Positions 54,401-62,695 of a stretch of 64,000 bases of DNA are shown one piece after another. A program made the position numbers and the translations under genes. Each line of letters starts with the position of its first letter. The stretch's first letter is position 1. Source of the stretch: Eutreptiella sp. 'Long Island Sound 2002' (lineage: Eukaryota > Euglenozoa > Euglenophyceae > Eutreptiales > Eutreptiaceae); contig OZ038392.1 in NCBI GenBank assembly GCA_964036045.1, positions 38,674,851 through 38,738,850 of the forward strand. The letters run 5' to 3'. The notes beneath the pieces were generated by a model. That model was given only the letters and a program-made list of their open reading frames with translations, made no database searches and was not told where the DNA came from.

Positions 54401-54483
54401 ACCTGAACGCTGCTGTTGGGGGTAGAACCGGATACGCGGACACCAACGGAGGCGAGAGCAGCAACAACGGAAGCAAGATCCAT
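51451..54483 (-). CDS. Element B gag
   Basis: 1,010 residues, much longer than typical Ty3 Gag. The start Met is inside the 5' LTR; codons HGSRGYL are read from the PBS and next bases. Features in order: LTR-encoded N-terminus (MDLASVVAALASVGVRV), a Cys-rich region (WCCANEALRGMPCASPSCPRR; CPADCSCRF), a capsid-like core (KYNGNPRRWPQFQREFKLW, LEGAPANTWLRTW, KIPSETAATLRN at about 500-680), a zinc-binding HCSICLLLGSTNRAKTH at about 795-811, and a Gly/Asn/Pro/Lys-rich nucleocapsid-like tail. It ends at UAG 51,453-51,451 in the pol frame. The frame is fully open, so Gag could still be made. Confidence 0.92.
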   Translation of the reverse strand: MDLASVVAALASVGVRVSGSTPNSSVQVDSSRACPTGLAGSEPSGTINDPGQHFHGSRGYLNVASEPFSPQPFPQYGPVDPAASGEVTITLPWCCANEALRGMPCASPSCPRRAHISSCGDPNYQNPSRNWPSSSWNPPAYDDGNAPVDLTELAGTNIPYQCPTFETTDADLDDIEMGGPGEVPSYNRPASWAQWDDHLSLEVTRNLEALEALCLLATSKLIGQERIASDFLMEYFFLLQDEINTRMWWRSQEDDSFAIFLQIWKASPFPKEKGTAPVPGPSAPHPPVSIRDDLAAAVEEGILEAARQASLEIRAEGAPQVDSWLRTTEISGPTACSGPSGHGMYCPADCSCRFQRDAELQTLKDQMQLIIQTLGIKDLFKTHMRSEGASSVEQATEPSEEATEIFSIAPSVDSRTTDARISRTKLKERVKISRSESRTAKARTEAQNAKRTASRTAPPAADSNNLAQLLLAQTLAGAGVANDAAKVSAITAGVGLDSLLNPTSLRLRQVAKQPKYNGNPRRWPQFQREFKLWVRTQKLQDDQFLMALLDCLEGAPANTWLRTWSDREDTSSPLTFDEVWEQLEVRGSRLPEDHYHQMLKNFPSFSRLILHEVQDKKQRFWNLVEEAEHSGEKFSSAELKNLIFDKIPSETAATLRNKQSEEKVKTWWAEVDGFDASANRFSVREALQKCSPTSFSKVKFTEETWKIKFNEHEDRDLFVQVLNKGVSFHGHRLKAKNWVFSYTPKELWEEVERLADAANQNFHEGLGGNKNTQQNTQNGAQKGNKKVNDTRNVQDHCSICLLLGSTNRAKTHSTGNHRWSPYDHKVIGENISNPQNSDRNDRQVHGGKAGKGNPTPSGGNKNTGGPGGSQGTGNRTSSGSGGQPNGQKNPNSNAGGGNRNPGQTPQSGTNKGNAPGFQGKGKGNPSGTPFSGKGRGRGEGGGPSSGGRGRGRGKGNHRVDQVSGADQVSDADRDYVENALNPADDPLQDEWVDESGCVHNVNAATGGQNA
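54308..54319 (-). promoter_or_regulatory. Element B primer-binding site
   Basis: TGGTAGCAGAGG directly after the 5' LTR, complementary to the 3' end of a typical eukaryotic initiator-Met tRNA (…CCUCUGCUACCA). Confidence 0.88.
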
Positions 54484-54852
54484 GCTGATTGTTATCCGGC
54501 AGAAAATACCAGTCTATGAAGAAAATTCATGCGGATTATCCTAAGTACATCTGAGTGTCCATATCTATCTGAAAAGATTTATATAAATCCGATTGTGAAA
54601 AAATATTTGGCTGATTTGGCTTCGGGCGCGCATCAGCGGCAATTGGCGATTCCAGGTAAATGATCGGAACGCGACGGATTTACGATGAATGGACCGCGGA
54701 ATCAGATCCGGCATATCAGAAATATATAGGTCTGATCCTGAGACTGAGCTGCAAGGCGGCGATTCCGCCGAAGCAGAGAAAATGACCAAAATGTAGTCAA
54801 TCTGGGGCAGATCAGTGAAAATCTGAGCAGATGGGGGTTAGCCGCACTTACA
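54320..54852 (-). repeat. Element B 5' LTR
   Basis: 533 bp, ends TGTAAGTGC...CACTTTCA. TATA-like TTTATATAAATC at about 54,577-54,588, roughly 95 bp before the Gag ATG at 54,483, so the messenger leader would be very short. Confidence 0.93.
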
Positions 54853-57751
54853 CCCACGATTGGTACTTTTTCAGAGCGCAGATTATGGCATATGTTTCTT
54901 GCTCACGCGGTGACCATTGCATCTGGCGTGGAGCTAGCTTCCGCGACCAAAATGCAAGAGGGTAATGATCACCTGTGGCTTCATCAACCTGTTCAAGGAC
55001 AGCTCCGATCGCGTACCTAGAAGCGTCGGTTCTTATGTAGAAGGGTCGGTCGAATTTCGGCACATGCAACGTGGCGACTTCGCAGAGGGCCGCCTTCAAG
55101 TGATGGAAGGCCTCCTCGCACTCGTCAGTCCACTTGACACGAACCTTTGAACCTGCCTTGCCCGCATCTCTCCCTACCTTCAATAGTTCAGTGAGGGGGG
55201 CAGCAAATTTGGCATAATTCGGCACAAAAGTGTGGTAAAAATTGCAGCAACCCAGGAATCCTCTCAATTCCGTGATCGTCGCAGGGCACTTCCACTTCTG
55301 AATAGCGACGAGCTTCCCTTGACTGGGTCGTCGGGTGCCATTCTCAAGGAGAGAACCACAAAGTTCGACTGATTTTAAAAATAGTTTTCCCTTCTTTGGC
55401 CCACAAATCAGCTGATTGGCATCAAGAATGTCCAAAACCTGGTTCAGCTGCTTTTCATGTAGGGCCACCAGCTCGGCTTCGGTCAGTCCCTCCCCCTCTG
55501 TCGCGATGATTATGTCATCTATGTACACACTCACGAAGGCACGAAGCTCAGGATGAGCTGTAAAAAGCACATCCTCCATCATTCTTTGAAAAAACGAAGG
55601 GGCGTTCTTCAGGCCCATGGGCATGACCGTCCACTGGACTGGGCCACATGGCGTGCACATACAGTTGAGAGGTCGGCTGTCCTTCCTCAACGGCATTTGG
55701 TGAAAGCCGTGACGGAGATCCAGCACAGAAAACAAACGACCTCTTGCCCTCTTGGCGATTTCCTCCTCAATGAGGGGCAGGGGGTGTGAATCCGCCTTGG
55801 TTTCGGCGTTGAGGTTGCGAAAATCAACAACCATTCGCCAACCATCAATAGTGTTCTGGTCTGCAGGCGGCGGCTTCGGGACTGTGAAGGGTGCACAGCA
55901 CCATTCGCTGGTCATACAACCCTCGAGCCAACCAAATTCCCTGAGATTTCTCTCGATTATTTTTCTGAGTATCTCATGTTTCTGTCCATGGTTCTCATAA
56001 GGACGCTGTTTCTTCGCCTTGTACCCTTCACGAAGCTCGATGAAGGCTTCACCGAACTGCCCACGGACAGGGGGGTCTTTGATCAACTTCCCCGAAAGGG
56101 TTGTGTCCTTCCGTTCCTCAAAAATCTTGTCTCTTTTCTTGGAACACAACTCAGTGTCCACCTGATCGCCAGGAATTACTGTCGAAAAAACTTTGGCGAT
56201 TTCTTCGGCCTTGGCAGGAAGAATCTTCTTACGGATGTCCCTAAAAAGGTCCGTATCAACTGCCTCTTGAAGATAGGTGGGTCGAGTGTCGACATTCCAG
56301 AGATTCTCTTCGTGATCCAGCTCCTCGAAAGGATCTATGAAAGCTTCCACACGGGGTTTTTCATAAAAAACTCTGAATTTGCGGCGCGAAGAAAATTTTT
56401 TTGTCGTCCGTGCGCCGTAGATTCTTTTGGATGTAGATCGTATTGGGGAAGAGGGAGACGAGGCGGATCCATTTGACGTTGGATCACCTTGGGCATCTGA
56501 CGGACACAAATCAGAAAAAATAGATTCATCATCAGTACCACGCTCAACCTCAGATTCAGACCCAACACAGGAATCAGTACTAGAATCAGCAGAATCAGAG
56601 TCCGAAAGCTTTCCATCCACCAGGAATGCAAGCGAACTCCAGGGCCGCTGTGGCAGGGGACCTGTGTCGTCCCTGGCATACAGCTTAATCTTCCTGGGAA
56701 GTTCGATGTAATCTACACAAATGTCTTGCAATTCCTGAAACCAAGGCTTGTCGTCCCACAAGGGCACAACTAAAATCGCCTGGGTTTTATCTTGCTTGAT
56801 TTTGTGGATGACCTGCTGGATTAAGTAAAACGGAGGATTAATCCATAACTTCTTGTCCCATTTGTGGGTCCAAGCGTCGCGAAAGTGCTTGTCAAAGCGC
56901 TTGTTCTCGCGGTTAGCAAAGGCATCATACTGTGGCCAAAAGGAATGGTGTTCATAAAAATATTCAGAAACCGTATCGCGCCATTTGTCGACAACTCTGT
57001 AGGATGAAGAGTGCCAGCGCGAAGGGCGTCGTGGCTGGGAGTCCCTACGAAGACATTCTAACTCTCGGGAGTAATCGGCACTCCCATTCACCTCTGCAAT
57101 GGTGACATCTTCGCCAAACTTTGGTGTAACCTTTTGCTTCAAAAATTCTTCTGCACTTTTAAACCCTGCGTGCAAAAAACGACATTCAGGACGCTCCAAG
57201 GGACCTGACTCCAGCAAAAAACAACGCCGATGACCTACGGGCGCCACCCTGTTCTTGCGAAGCCAAGGATGGCCCAAGTAAAGGTCATACTTTATGTTGG
57301 CACGATAGAAGTAGTCATCCTTAAGGATAACTTCCTCCACATTGCCATCTTCCCAAAGGTCTTGAGCGACCAAATGAGTTGATATATAACAACCACGTTG
57401 CCCACCTGCGAGAGAATGCCCAGAAACTCCCTCGAGGGTAACAGGAAGAGGCGAATCAAACACGCAGTCGTCAGGCAGAAAGGAATTGGATTGGAGATTT
57501 ACCTCCGATCCATTGTCACACAAACAAGTGGCGAGGTGGAAATTGCCCTTGCAATCCGAGACCCACAGCTTTGTGACAAACTGACGGGCCCTGTGCTTGG
57601 ACTGTACACCAACCTCGTCCACTACAACAGAAGGATCCGCTGCCGGATCCAGGGGAGAGGAGACAAGCGACCCTACATCAAGTAGTGGTCGAGAAGGAAT
57701 CTGGGGATCATGCCTGAAATCGCCTGGGGAGGGGCGATTTTCGTGGCTCCC
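54853..57751 (-). CDS. Element A pol, 5' part: protease, Dam-like domain, RT, RNase H
   Basis: Open from the gag UAG; first Met at 57,622 (numbering below). Protease LCDNGSEVNLQS (about 34-45), where the usual D-S/T-G is D-N-G, and LGHPWL (about 116-121). The Dam-like domain spans about 205-340 with DAFANREN, WINPPF (NPPF at 262-265) and VPLWDDKPWF. An acidic Ser/Asp-rich linker follows. RT has MVVDFRNLNAETKADSHPLP, LDLRHGF, MPMGLKNAPSFFQRMM and YIDDIII. RNase H begins TDASRYAIGAVLEQ. The frame is interrupted by B after YQSWV and continues at 43,891. No lesion was seen in this half. Confidence 0.92.
56603..57010 (-). other. Dam-like N6-adenine methyltransferase domain in A pol
   Basis: Between protease and RT: DAFANREN-KRF...DAW...W-x-INPPF-xxIQQVIHKIK...ILVVPLWDDKPWF-QEL...YIELPR. 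This is the layout of phage Dam-type methyltransferases (D-x-A-x..N, NPPY/F, then P...WF) and of the Dam-like domain of DIRS retroelements. NPPF is intact. B has the same domain at about 50,302-50,709. Confidence 0.65.
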
Positions 57752-57754
57752 CTA
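57746..57754 (-). promoter_or_regulatory. In-frame gag UAG-GGG stop of A, probable readthrough site
   Basis: GCC-TAG-GGG-AGC-CAC; the pol frame continues without shift, as in B. The stop codon is retained in both copies. Confidence 0.6.
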
Positions 57755-60700
57755 GGCGTTCTGACCTCCAGTGGCTGCGTTAACATTGTGGACACACCCT
57801 GCTTCGTCGACCCACTCATCTTGGAGCGGATCATCTGCTGGATTCAAGGCATTTTCAACGTAATCTCGATCCGCATCGGACACCTGATCTGCACCTGAGA
57901 CCTGATCCACACGATGGCTGCCCTTTCCATGTCCACGGCCACGGCCGCCGGATGATGGACCTCCACCGTCGCCACGCCCGTTGCCCTTACCAGAGAAAGG
58001 GGTTCCCGAAGGATTTCCCTTACCTTTACCCTGGAATCCTGGAGCATTTCCCTTGTTTGCACCGGATTGAGGGGTTTGGCCTGGATTTCGATTTCCGCCT
58101 CCGGCGTTGCTATTGGGATTTTTCTGGCCGTTCGGCTGCCCACCGGAGCCGGATGGAGTCCGATTTCCTGTGCCTTGGGACCCGCCAGGGCCTCCAGGAT
58201 TTTTGTTTCCACCGGAGGGGGTCGGATTCCCTTTTCCAGCCTTCCCACCGTGCACCTGTCTGTCATTCCTGTCTGAATTCTGCGAATTACTGATATTTTC
58301 ACCAATCACCTTGTGATCGTAAGGAGACCATCGGTGATTATCAGTAGAATGCGTCTTAGCTCGGTTCGTAGAACCTAAAAGAAGGCAGATGCTACAGTGC
58401 TGCTGAACATTCCGGGTGTCATTCACCTTTTTGTTGCCCTTTTGGGCCCCATTTTGGGTGTTTTGCTGGGTATTCTTGTTTCCCCGAAGACCGTCATGGA
58501 AATTCTGGTTGGCGGCGTCGGCGAGCCGCTCAACCTCCTCCCACAGTTCCTGCGGGGTGAACGAAAACACCCAGTTCCTGGCCTTCAGGCGATGGCCATG
58601 GAAGCTTACTCCCCTGTTGAGGACTTGGACAAACAAGTCCCGATCCTCGTGTTCATGAAACTTGATTTTCCACGTGTTTTCAGTGAATTTCACCTTGGAA
58701 AACGACGTGGGGGAACACTTTTGAAGTGCTTCCCGAACTGAAAATTTATTGGCGGAGGCATCGAAGCCTTCCACCTCCGCCCACCAGGTCTTGACCTTTT
58801 CTTCGGACTGTTTGTTCCGAAGGGTGGCGGCAGTTTCTGAGGGGATCTTGTCAAAAATCAGACTTTTCAGCTCGGCACTAGAAAATTTTTCGCCTGAATG
58901 TTCAGCTTCTTCCACTAAATTCCAGAAGCGCTGTTTTTTGTCTTGCACTTCGTGCAAGATTAATCGCGAGAATGAAGGAAAATTCTTCAACATTTGGTGG
59001 TAATGGTCCTCTGGCAGCCGGGATCCACGTACCTCCAACTGTTCCCACACCTCATCAAAGGTAAGGGGGGAACTTGTATCCTCGCGATCACTCCAAGTCC
59101 TGAGCCAAGTGTTGGCCGGCGCTCCCTCAAGGCAATCCAAGAGGGCCATCAGGAACTGATCCTCTTGGAGTTTTTGAGTCTTAACCCACAATTTAAATTC
59201 CCGTTGGAACTGAGGCCAACGTCGGGGGTTCCCATTATACTTCGGTTGCTTGGCAACCTGACGAAGTCGCAAGGAAGTAGGATTAAGAAGCGAATCCAGC
59301 CCAACACCAGCCGTAATGGCAGACACCTTGGCGGCATCATTCGCCACACCAGCTCCGGCGAGGGTCTGGGCGAGCAACAGCTGGGCTAAGGTATTGGAAT
59401 CAGCAGCAGGAGGGGCAGTACAGGAGGCAGTTCGCTTGGCATTCTGAGCCTCAGTCCTAGCCTTCGCCGTCCTACTCTCAGAACGAGAGATTTTAACCCT
59501 TTCCTTTAGCTTGGTCCTGCTGATCCTTGCATCGGTGGTCCTGGAGTCCACCGAAGGAGCAATTGAAAAAATTTCTGTCGCCTCCTCCGACGGCTCTGTT
59601 GCTTGTTCCACCGATGAGGCGCCCTCAGACCGCATGTGCGTCTTGAAAAGATTTTTTATTCCCAGCGTTTCAATGATGAGGTGCATTTGATCTTTGAGCG
59701 TTTGGAGCTCAGCATCTCGCTGGAATCTGCAGGAGCAGTCGGCAGGACAGTACATGCCGTGTCCTGAAGGGCCTGAGCAGGCTGTCGGACCGCTGATCTC
59801 GGTGGTCCGCAGCCAGGAGTCCACTTGGGGAGCTCCTTCAGCCCTAATTTCCAGGCTTGCCTGCCTGGCCGCCTCTAAAATTCCCTCCTCAACTGCAGCG
59901 GCTAGATCGTCGCGGATGGAAACAGGGGGATGAGGGGCGGAGGGCCCGGGAACAGGTGCGCAGCCCTTCTCCTTCGGGAAGGGGCTTGCCTCCCAGATCT
60001 GCAAAAAAATGGCAAAAGAGTCATCTTCTTGAGAACGCCACCACATCCTGGTATTAATTTCGTCCTGAAGGAGGAAAAAATATTCCGTTAAAAAATCAGA
60101 GGCGATTCTTTCCTGTTCGATCAGCTTAGACGTGGCTAAGAGACAAAGGGCCTCAAGGGCCTCAAGGTTACGGGTCACTTCTGGGGACAAATGGTCGCCC
60201 CAGTGTGCCCAAGAGGCTGGTCGATTATAGCTAGGTACCTCACCTGGACCACCCATCTCAATGTCGTTCAGATCGGCGTCAATGGTCTCAAATGTTCGAC
60301 CTCCGTAAGGAAGGTTGGTACCTGCCAAGTCCGTAAGCTCCACCGGAGCGTTGCCATCGTCGTAGGCCGGCGGTTTCCAGCTGCTTGATGGCCAATTTCG
60401 ACTGGGATCATAATGGTAATCTGGGTCTCCACAGCTGCTGATGTGCGCCCTTCTTGGGCAGCTTGGGCTTGCGCAAGGCATTCCTCTCAAGGCCTCGTTC
60501 GCGCAGCACCATGGCAACGTAATCGTTACTTCTGCAGAAGCGGCGGGGTCTACAGGGCCGTACTGGGGAGCGGACTGTGGACTGAAGGGCTGTGAAGCAA
60601 CATTCAGGTAGCCTCTGCTACCATGAAAGTGCTGCCCTAGGTCGTTGATGGTGCCGGAGGGCTCAGGGCCGGCAAGACCGGGGGGGCAGGCACGCGAGGA

Positions 60701-60787
60701 GTCGACCTGAACGCTGCTGTTGGGGGCAGAACCGGATACACGGACACCAACGGAGGCAGGAGCGGCGACAACGGAGGCAAGATCCAT
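57752..60787 (-). CDS. Element A gag
   Basis: 1,011 residues, collinear with B Gag with scattered substitutions, mostly in the N-terminal third and the glycine-rich tail. Same features: start Met inside the 5' LTR, PBS translated as HGSRG, Cys-rich segments, capsid-like core, zinc-binding HCSICLLLGSTNRAKTH and a Gly/Asn-rich nucleocapsid-like tail. No internal stop. It ends at UAG in frame with pol. Confidence 0.92.
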   Translation of the reverse strand: MDLASVVAAPASVGVRVSGSAPNSSVQVDSSRACPPGLAGPEPSGTINDLGQHFHGSRGYLNVASQPFSPQSAPQYGPVDPAASAEVTITLPWCCANEALRGMPCASPSCPRRAHISSCGDPDYHYDPSRNWPSSSWKPPAYDDGNAPVELTDLAGTNLPYGGRTFETIDADLNDIEMGGPGEVPSYNRPASWAHWGDHLSPEVTRNLEALEALCLLATSKLIEQERIASDFLTEYFFLLQDEINTRMWWRSQEDDSFAIFLQIWEASPFPKEKGCAPVPGPSAPHPPVSIRDDLAAAVEEGILEAARQASLEIRAEGAPQVDSWLRTTEISGPTACSGPSGHGMYCPADCSCRFQRDAELQTLKDQMHLIIETLGIKNLFKTHMRSEGASSVEQATEPSEEATEIFSIAPSVDSRTTDARISRTKLKERVKISRSESRTAKARTEAQNAKRTASCTAPPAADSNTLAQLLLAQTLAGAGVANDAAKVSAITAGVGLDSLLNPTSLRLRQVAKQPKYNGNPRRWPQFQREFKLWVKTQKLQEDQFLMALLDCLEGAPANTWLRTWSDREDTSSPLTFDEVWEQLEVRGSRLPEDHYHQMLKNFPSFSRLILHEVQDKKQRFWNLVEEAEHSGEKFSSAELKSLIFDKIPSETAATLRNKQSEEKVKTWWAEVEGFDASANKFSVREALQKCSPTSFSKVKFTENTWKIKFHEHEDRDLFVQVLNRGVSFHGHRLKARNWVFSFTPQELWEEVERLADAANQNFHDGLRGNKNTQQNTQNGAQKGNKKVNDTRNVQQHCSICLLLGSTNRAKTHSTDNHRWSPYDHKVIGENISNSQNSDRNDRQVHGGKAGKGNPTPSGGNKNPGGPGGSQGTGNRTPSGSGGQPNGQKNPNSNAGGGNRNPGQTPQSGANKGNAPGFQGKGKGNPSGTPFSGKGNGRGDGGGPSSGGRGRGHGKGSHRVDQVSGADQVSDADRDYVENALNPADDPLQDEWVDEAGCVHNVNAATGGQNA
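60612..60623 (-). promoter_or_regulatory. Element A primer-binding site
   Basis: TGGTAGCAGAGG abuts the LTR end CACTTTCA without spacer; complementary to initiator-Met tRNA. Confidence 0.88.
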
Positions 60788-61158
60788 GCTGATTGTTATC
60801 CGGCAAAACTTCCCAGTCTATGAAGAAAATTGATGCGGATTATCCTAAGTACATCTGAGTGTCCATATCTGTCTGAAAAAGATTTATATAAATCCGATTG
60901 TGAAAAAATATTTGGCCGATCTGGCTCGCGCACGCGCGTCAGCGGCAAATGGCGATTCCGGCCAAATGATCGGAACGCGGCGGATTTACGATGAATGGAC
61001 CGCGGAATCAGATCCGTCACATCAGAAATATATAGGTCTGATCCTGAGACTGAGCTGCGGGGCGGCGATTCTGCCGAAGCAGAGAAAATGACCAAAATGT
61101 AGCCAATCTGGGGCAGATCTGTGAAAATCTGAGCAGATGGGGGTTAGCCGCACTTACA
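60624..61158 (-). repeat. Element A 5' LTR
   Basis: 535 bp, TGTAAGTGC...CACTTTCA on the minus strand. TATA-like sequence at about 60,882-60,893, about 95 bp before the Gag ATG (60,787). A second TATATA (about 61,026-61,033) is an alternative promoter element. Confidence 0.93.
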
Positions 61159-62695
61159 AGGAGTTTGGGGATATCTACAAGCGCCTGGAGAAACGCCTTG
61201 AGCCCTCCTGGTCAACCAAGACCAGTGGAAGAGGGACAAGAGCTACCTCTGGCACGAGGACCGTATTGTGTCGCCTAGTGACAGAGTCCCAGCGCTGCTG
61301 AAGTGGACCCATGAGTCCAGCGGTCATGTGGGTGCTGACCGTACCCTGAGGCTGTTCAAGCAGTGGTTCCACACTACGTGGACTGACGACCAACTGCGGA
61401 AAACTCTCCAGCCTATCGTGGACAAGTGCCCGTGCCGGTCCTGTAAACCAGGGGATATCAGGGACAGAGGTCTCTACTCGACCCTGCCCATCCCTCACTG
61501 TGCTAACAGTGTTCTATACGTGGACTACACGGAGATGCCGAAGTTCGGGGGCTATGACTTCGCCCTTGGTGGTAACCTGTGGGTTGACCAGGTTTACCAG
61601 GGTGTTCCCATGTACAAAGCACATTACCGGGGAGGAGACTATCAAGATACTCCTGGAGGAGTGGTTTTGTGTCTATGGGGCGGCAAAGGAGATCAACTCC
61701 GATGAGGACGTACGAGTACGCTCAGATACCGGTTGGTACAAGAGGGTCCTGAGATCCCTCAATGTCCAGGTGTCTACGGGGATTCCCTACTCGCACACGA
61801 GCAACCCCCTATGTGAGCGACAGATCCGTGTCCTGAAGGAGAATGTACGGATATGGTGCAAAACTGAACGCACCAGAGACTGGGTGAGACTACTCCCCGT
61901 CATATCCTTGATGATGAACTCCCAAGAGAGTTCAGCTACTGGCTACTCGCCCCATGAGCTATTCCTAGGGCGCCCGGCATGGTTCCTACATGCCCCCTAT
62001 CCAGAGGACACCCATTCTTCTGTGGGTGAATGGGTCCAAGAGCAACAAGCGAAGGTGGACAAGGCCAAGGCAATGCTCCAGAGAGTGAGGGAGCGTCAGT
62101 GGAACAAGAAGAACAAGCACCGAGTACCGGCCACTTACCAAGAGGGGGACTGGGTGCTGGTGCACCACAGTCGACTACCCGCCTGGCCACGCTCTACCAG
62201 CGATGACCCATACTTCGGGCCGTACAAGATTCTATCAGTGGATGGACACCGTATCACCGTGCGGTGTTCTCCCCGTCTAGGGGGGACCCTGGTGTGCGCT
62301 GCTCAACACCTGAAGCGCTACTATGATCCTGAAGACCTCTGTGGGGAGGAGTGGGAGCTGAACGACGAGGAAATCGCCGCTCTGGACCTACAAGGGGCTG
62401 CCAGCCCTATGAAGTTGAGGGTGAACTCCCCGACATGAACGCCGAGGAGATGGCTAAGGAGGGCTTCTACCTGGTGAAGTCTGTCCTACGCCACCGCTAT
62501 CGCCAGGGTTGGCGCTTCCTCACCCTCTGGGAAGGGTTTCGAGTCGAAGAGGCCACCTGGGAGCCCTTCTCTGCGTTTGTTCTACCTGAGGGACGCCTAA
62601 ACTCAGTTCTGGTTGACTACTTGTCCCAGAACAACCTTGGTGAGTTGCTGAGGCTCGCTGAGACGCTTGCCTCCAAGACTAAAGCTAGGGACTGA
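61159..62695 (+). pseudogene. Element C pol, 3' part: integrase and chromodomain-like tail (frameshifted)
   Basis: Resumes C pol after A at KEFGDIYKRLEKRLE. Frameshifts are inferred near 61,205, near 61,565 and near 62,395 (a GGGG run), because conserved sequence changes frame there. Integrase zinc region HESSGHVGADRTLRLF...CPCRSC; catalytic Asp in LYVDYTEM, Asp in VRSDTGWYKR, Glu in CERQIRVLKENVR. GYSPHELFLGRPAW and a GDWVLVHHSRL tail domain follow. The last part (62,435-62,695) resembles a chromodomain (YLVKSVLRHR, FLTLWEGF, TWEPFSAF). The original protein had the full Ty3/gypsy order, but this copy is inactive. Confidence 0.82.

Larger units (their letters stand above)
43892..54852 (-). 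mobile_element. Element B: chromodomain Ty3/gypsy LTR retrotransposon nested in A
   Basis: 10,961 bp, same family and orientation as A. LTRs (533 bp each) differ at about four positions, so B is younger than A, as nesting requires. Gag is open, but pol carries a nonsense CAA to TAA (49,287-49,285), a 4-base deletion frameshift near 47,425 and a Trp to TGA (46,957-46,955), so this copy cannot make full Pol. It inserted into A's RNase H with a clean 5-bp duplication. Confidence 0.95.
39201..61158 (-). mobile_element. Element A: chromodomain Ty3/gypsy LTR retrotransposon, nested in C
   Basis: Minus-strand element of about 10,992 bp once B and its duplication are subtracted. Order: 5' LTR 61,158-60,624, PBS, gag, in-frame UAG, pol (protease, Dam-like, RT, RNase H, integrase, chromodomain), tRNA-like module, about 1.85 kb non-coding tail, PPT, 3' LTR 39,734-39,201. 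The two LTRs differ at roughly nine positions out of about 534, so insertion is fairly recent. The reading frames are open through both halves, so A was probably intact when B arrived, except that one catalytic Asp of integrase reads Gly. It splits C pol after codon KEF. Confidence 0.93.
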
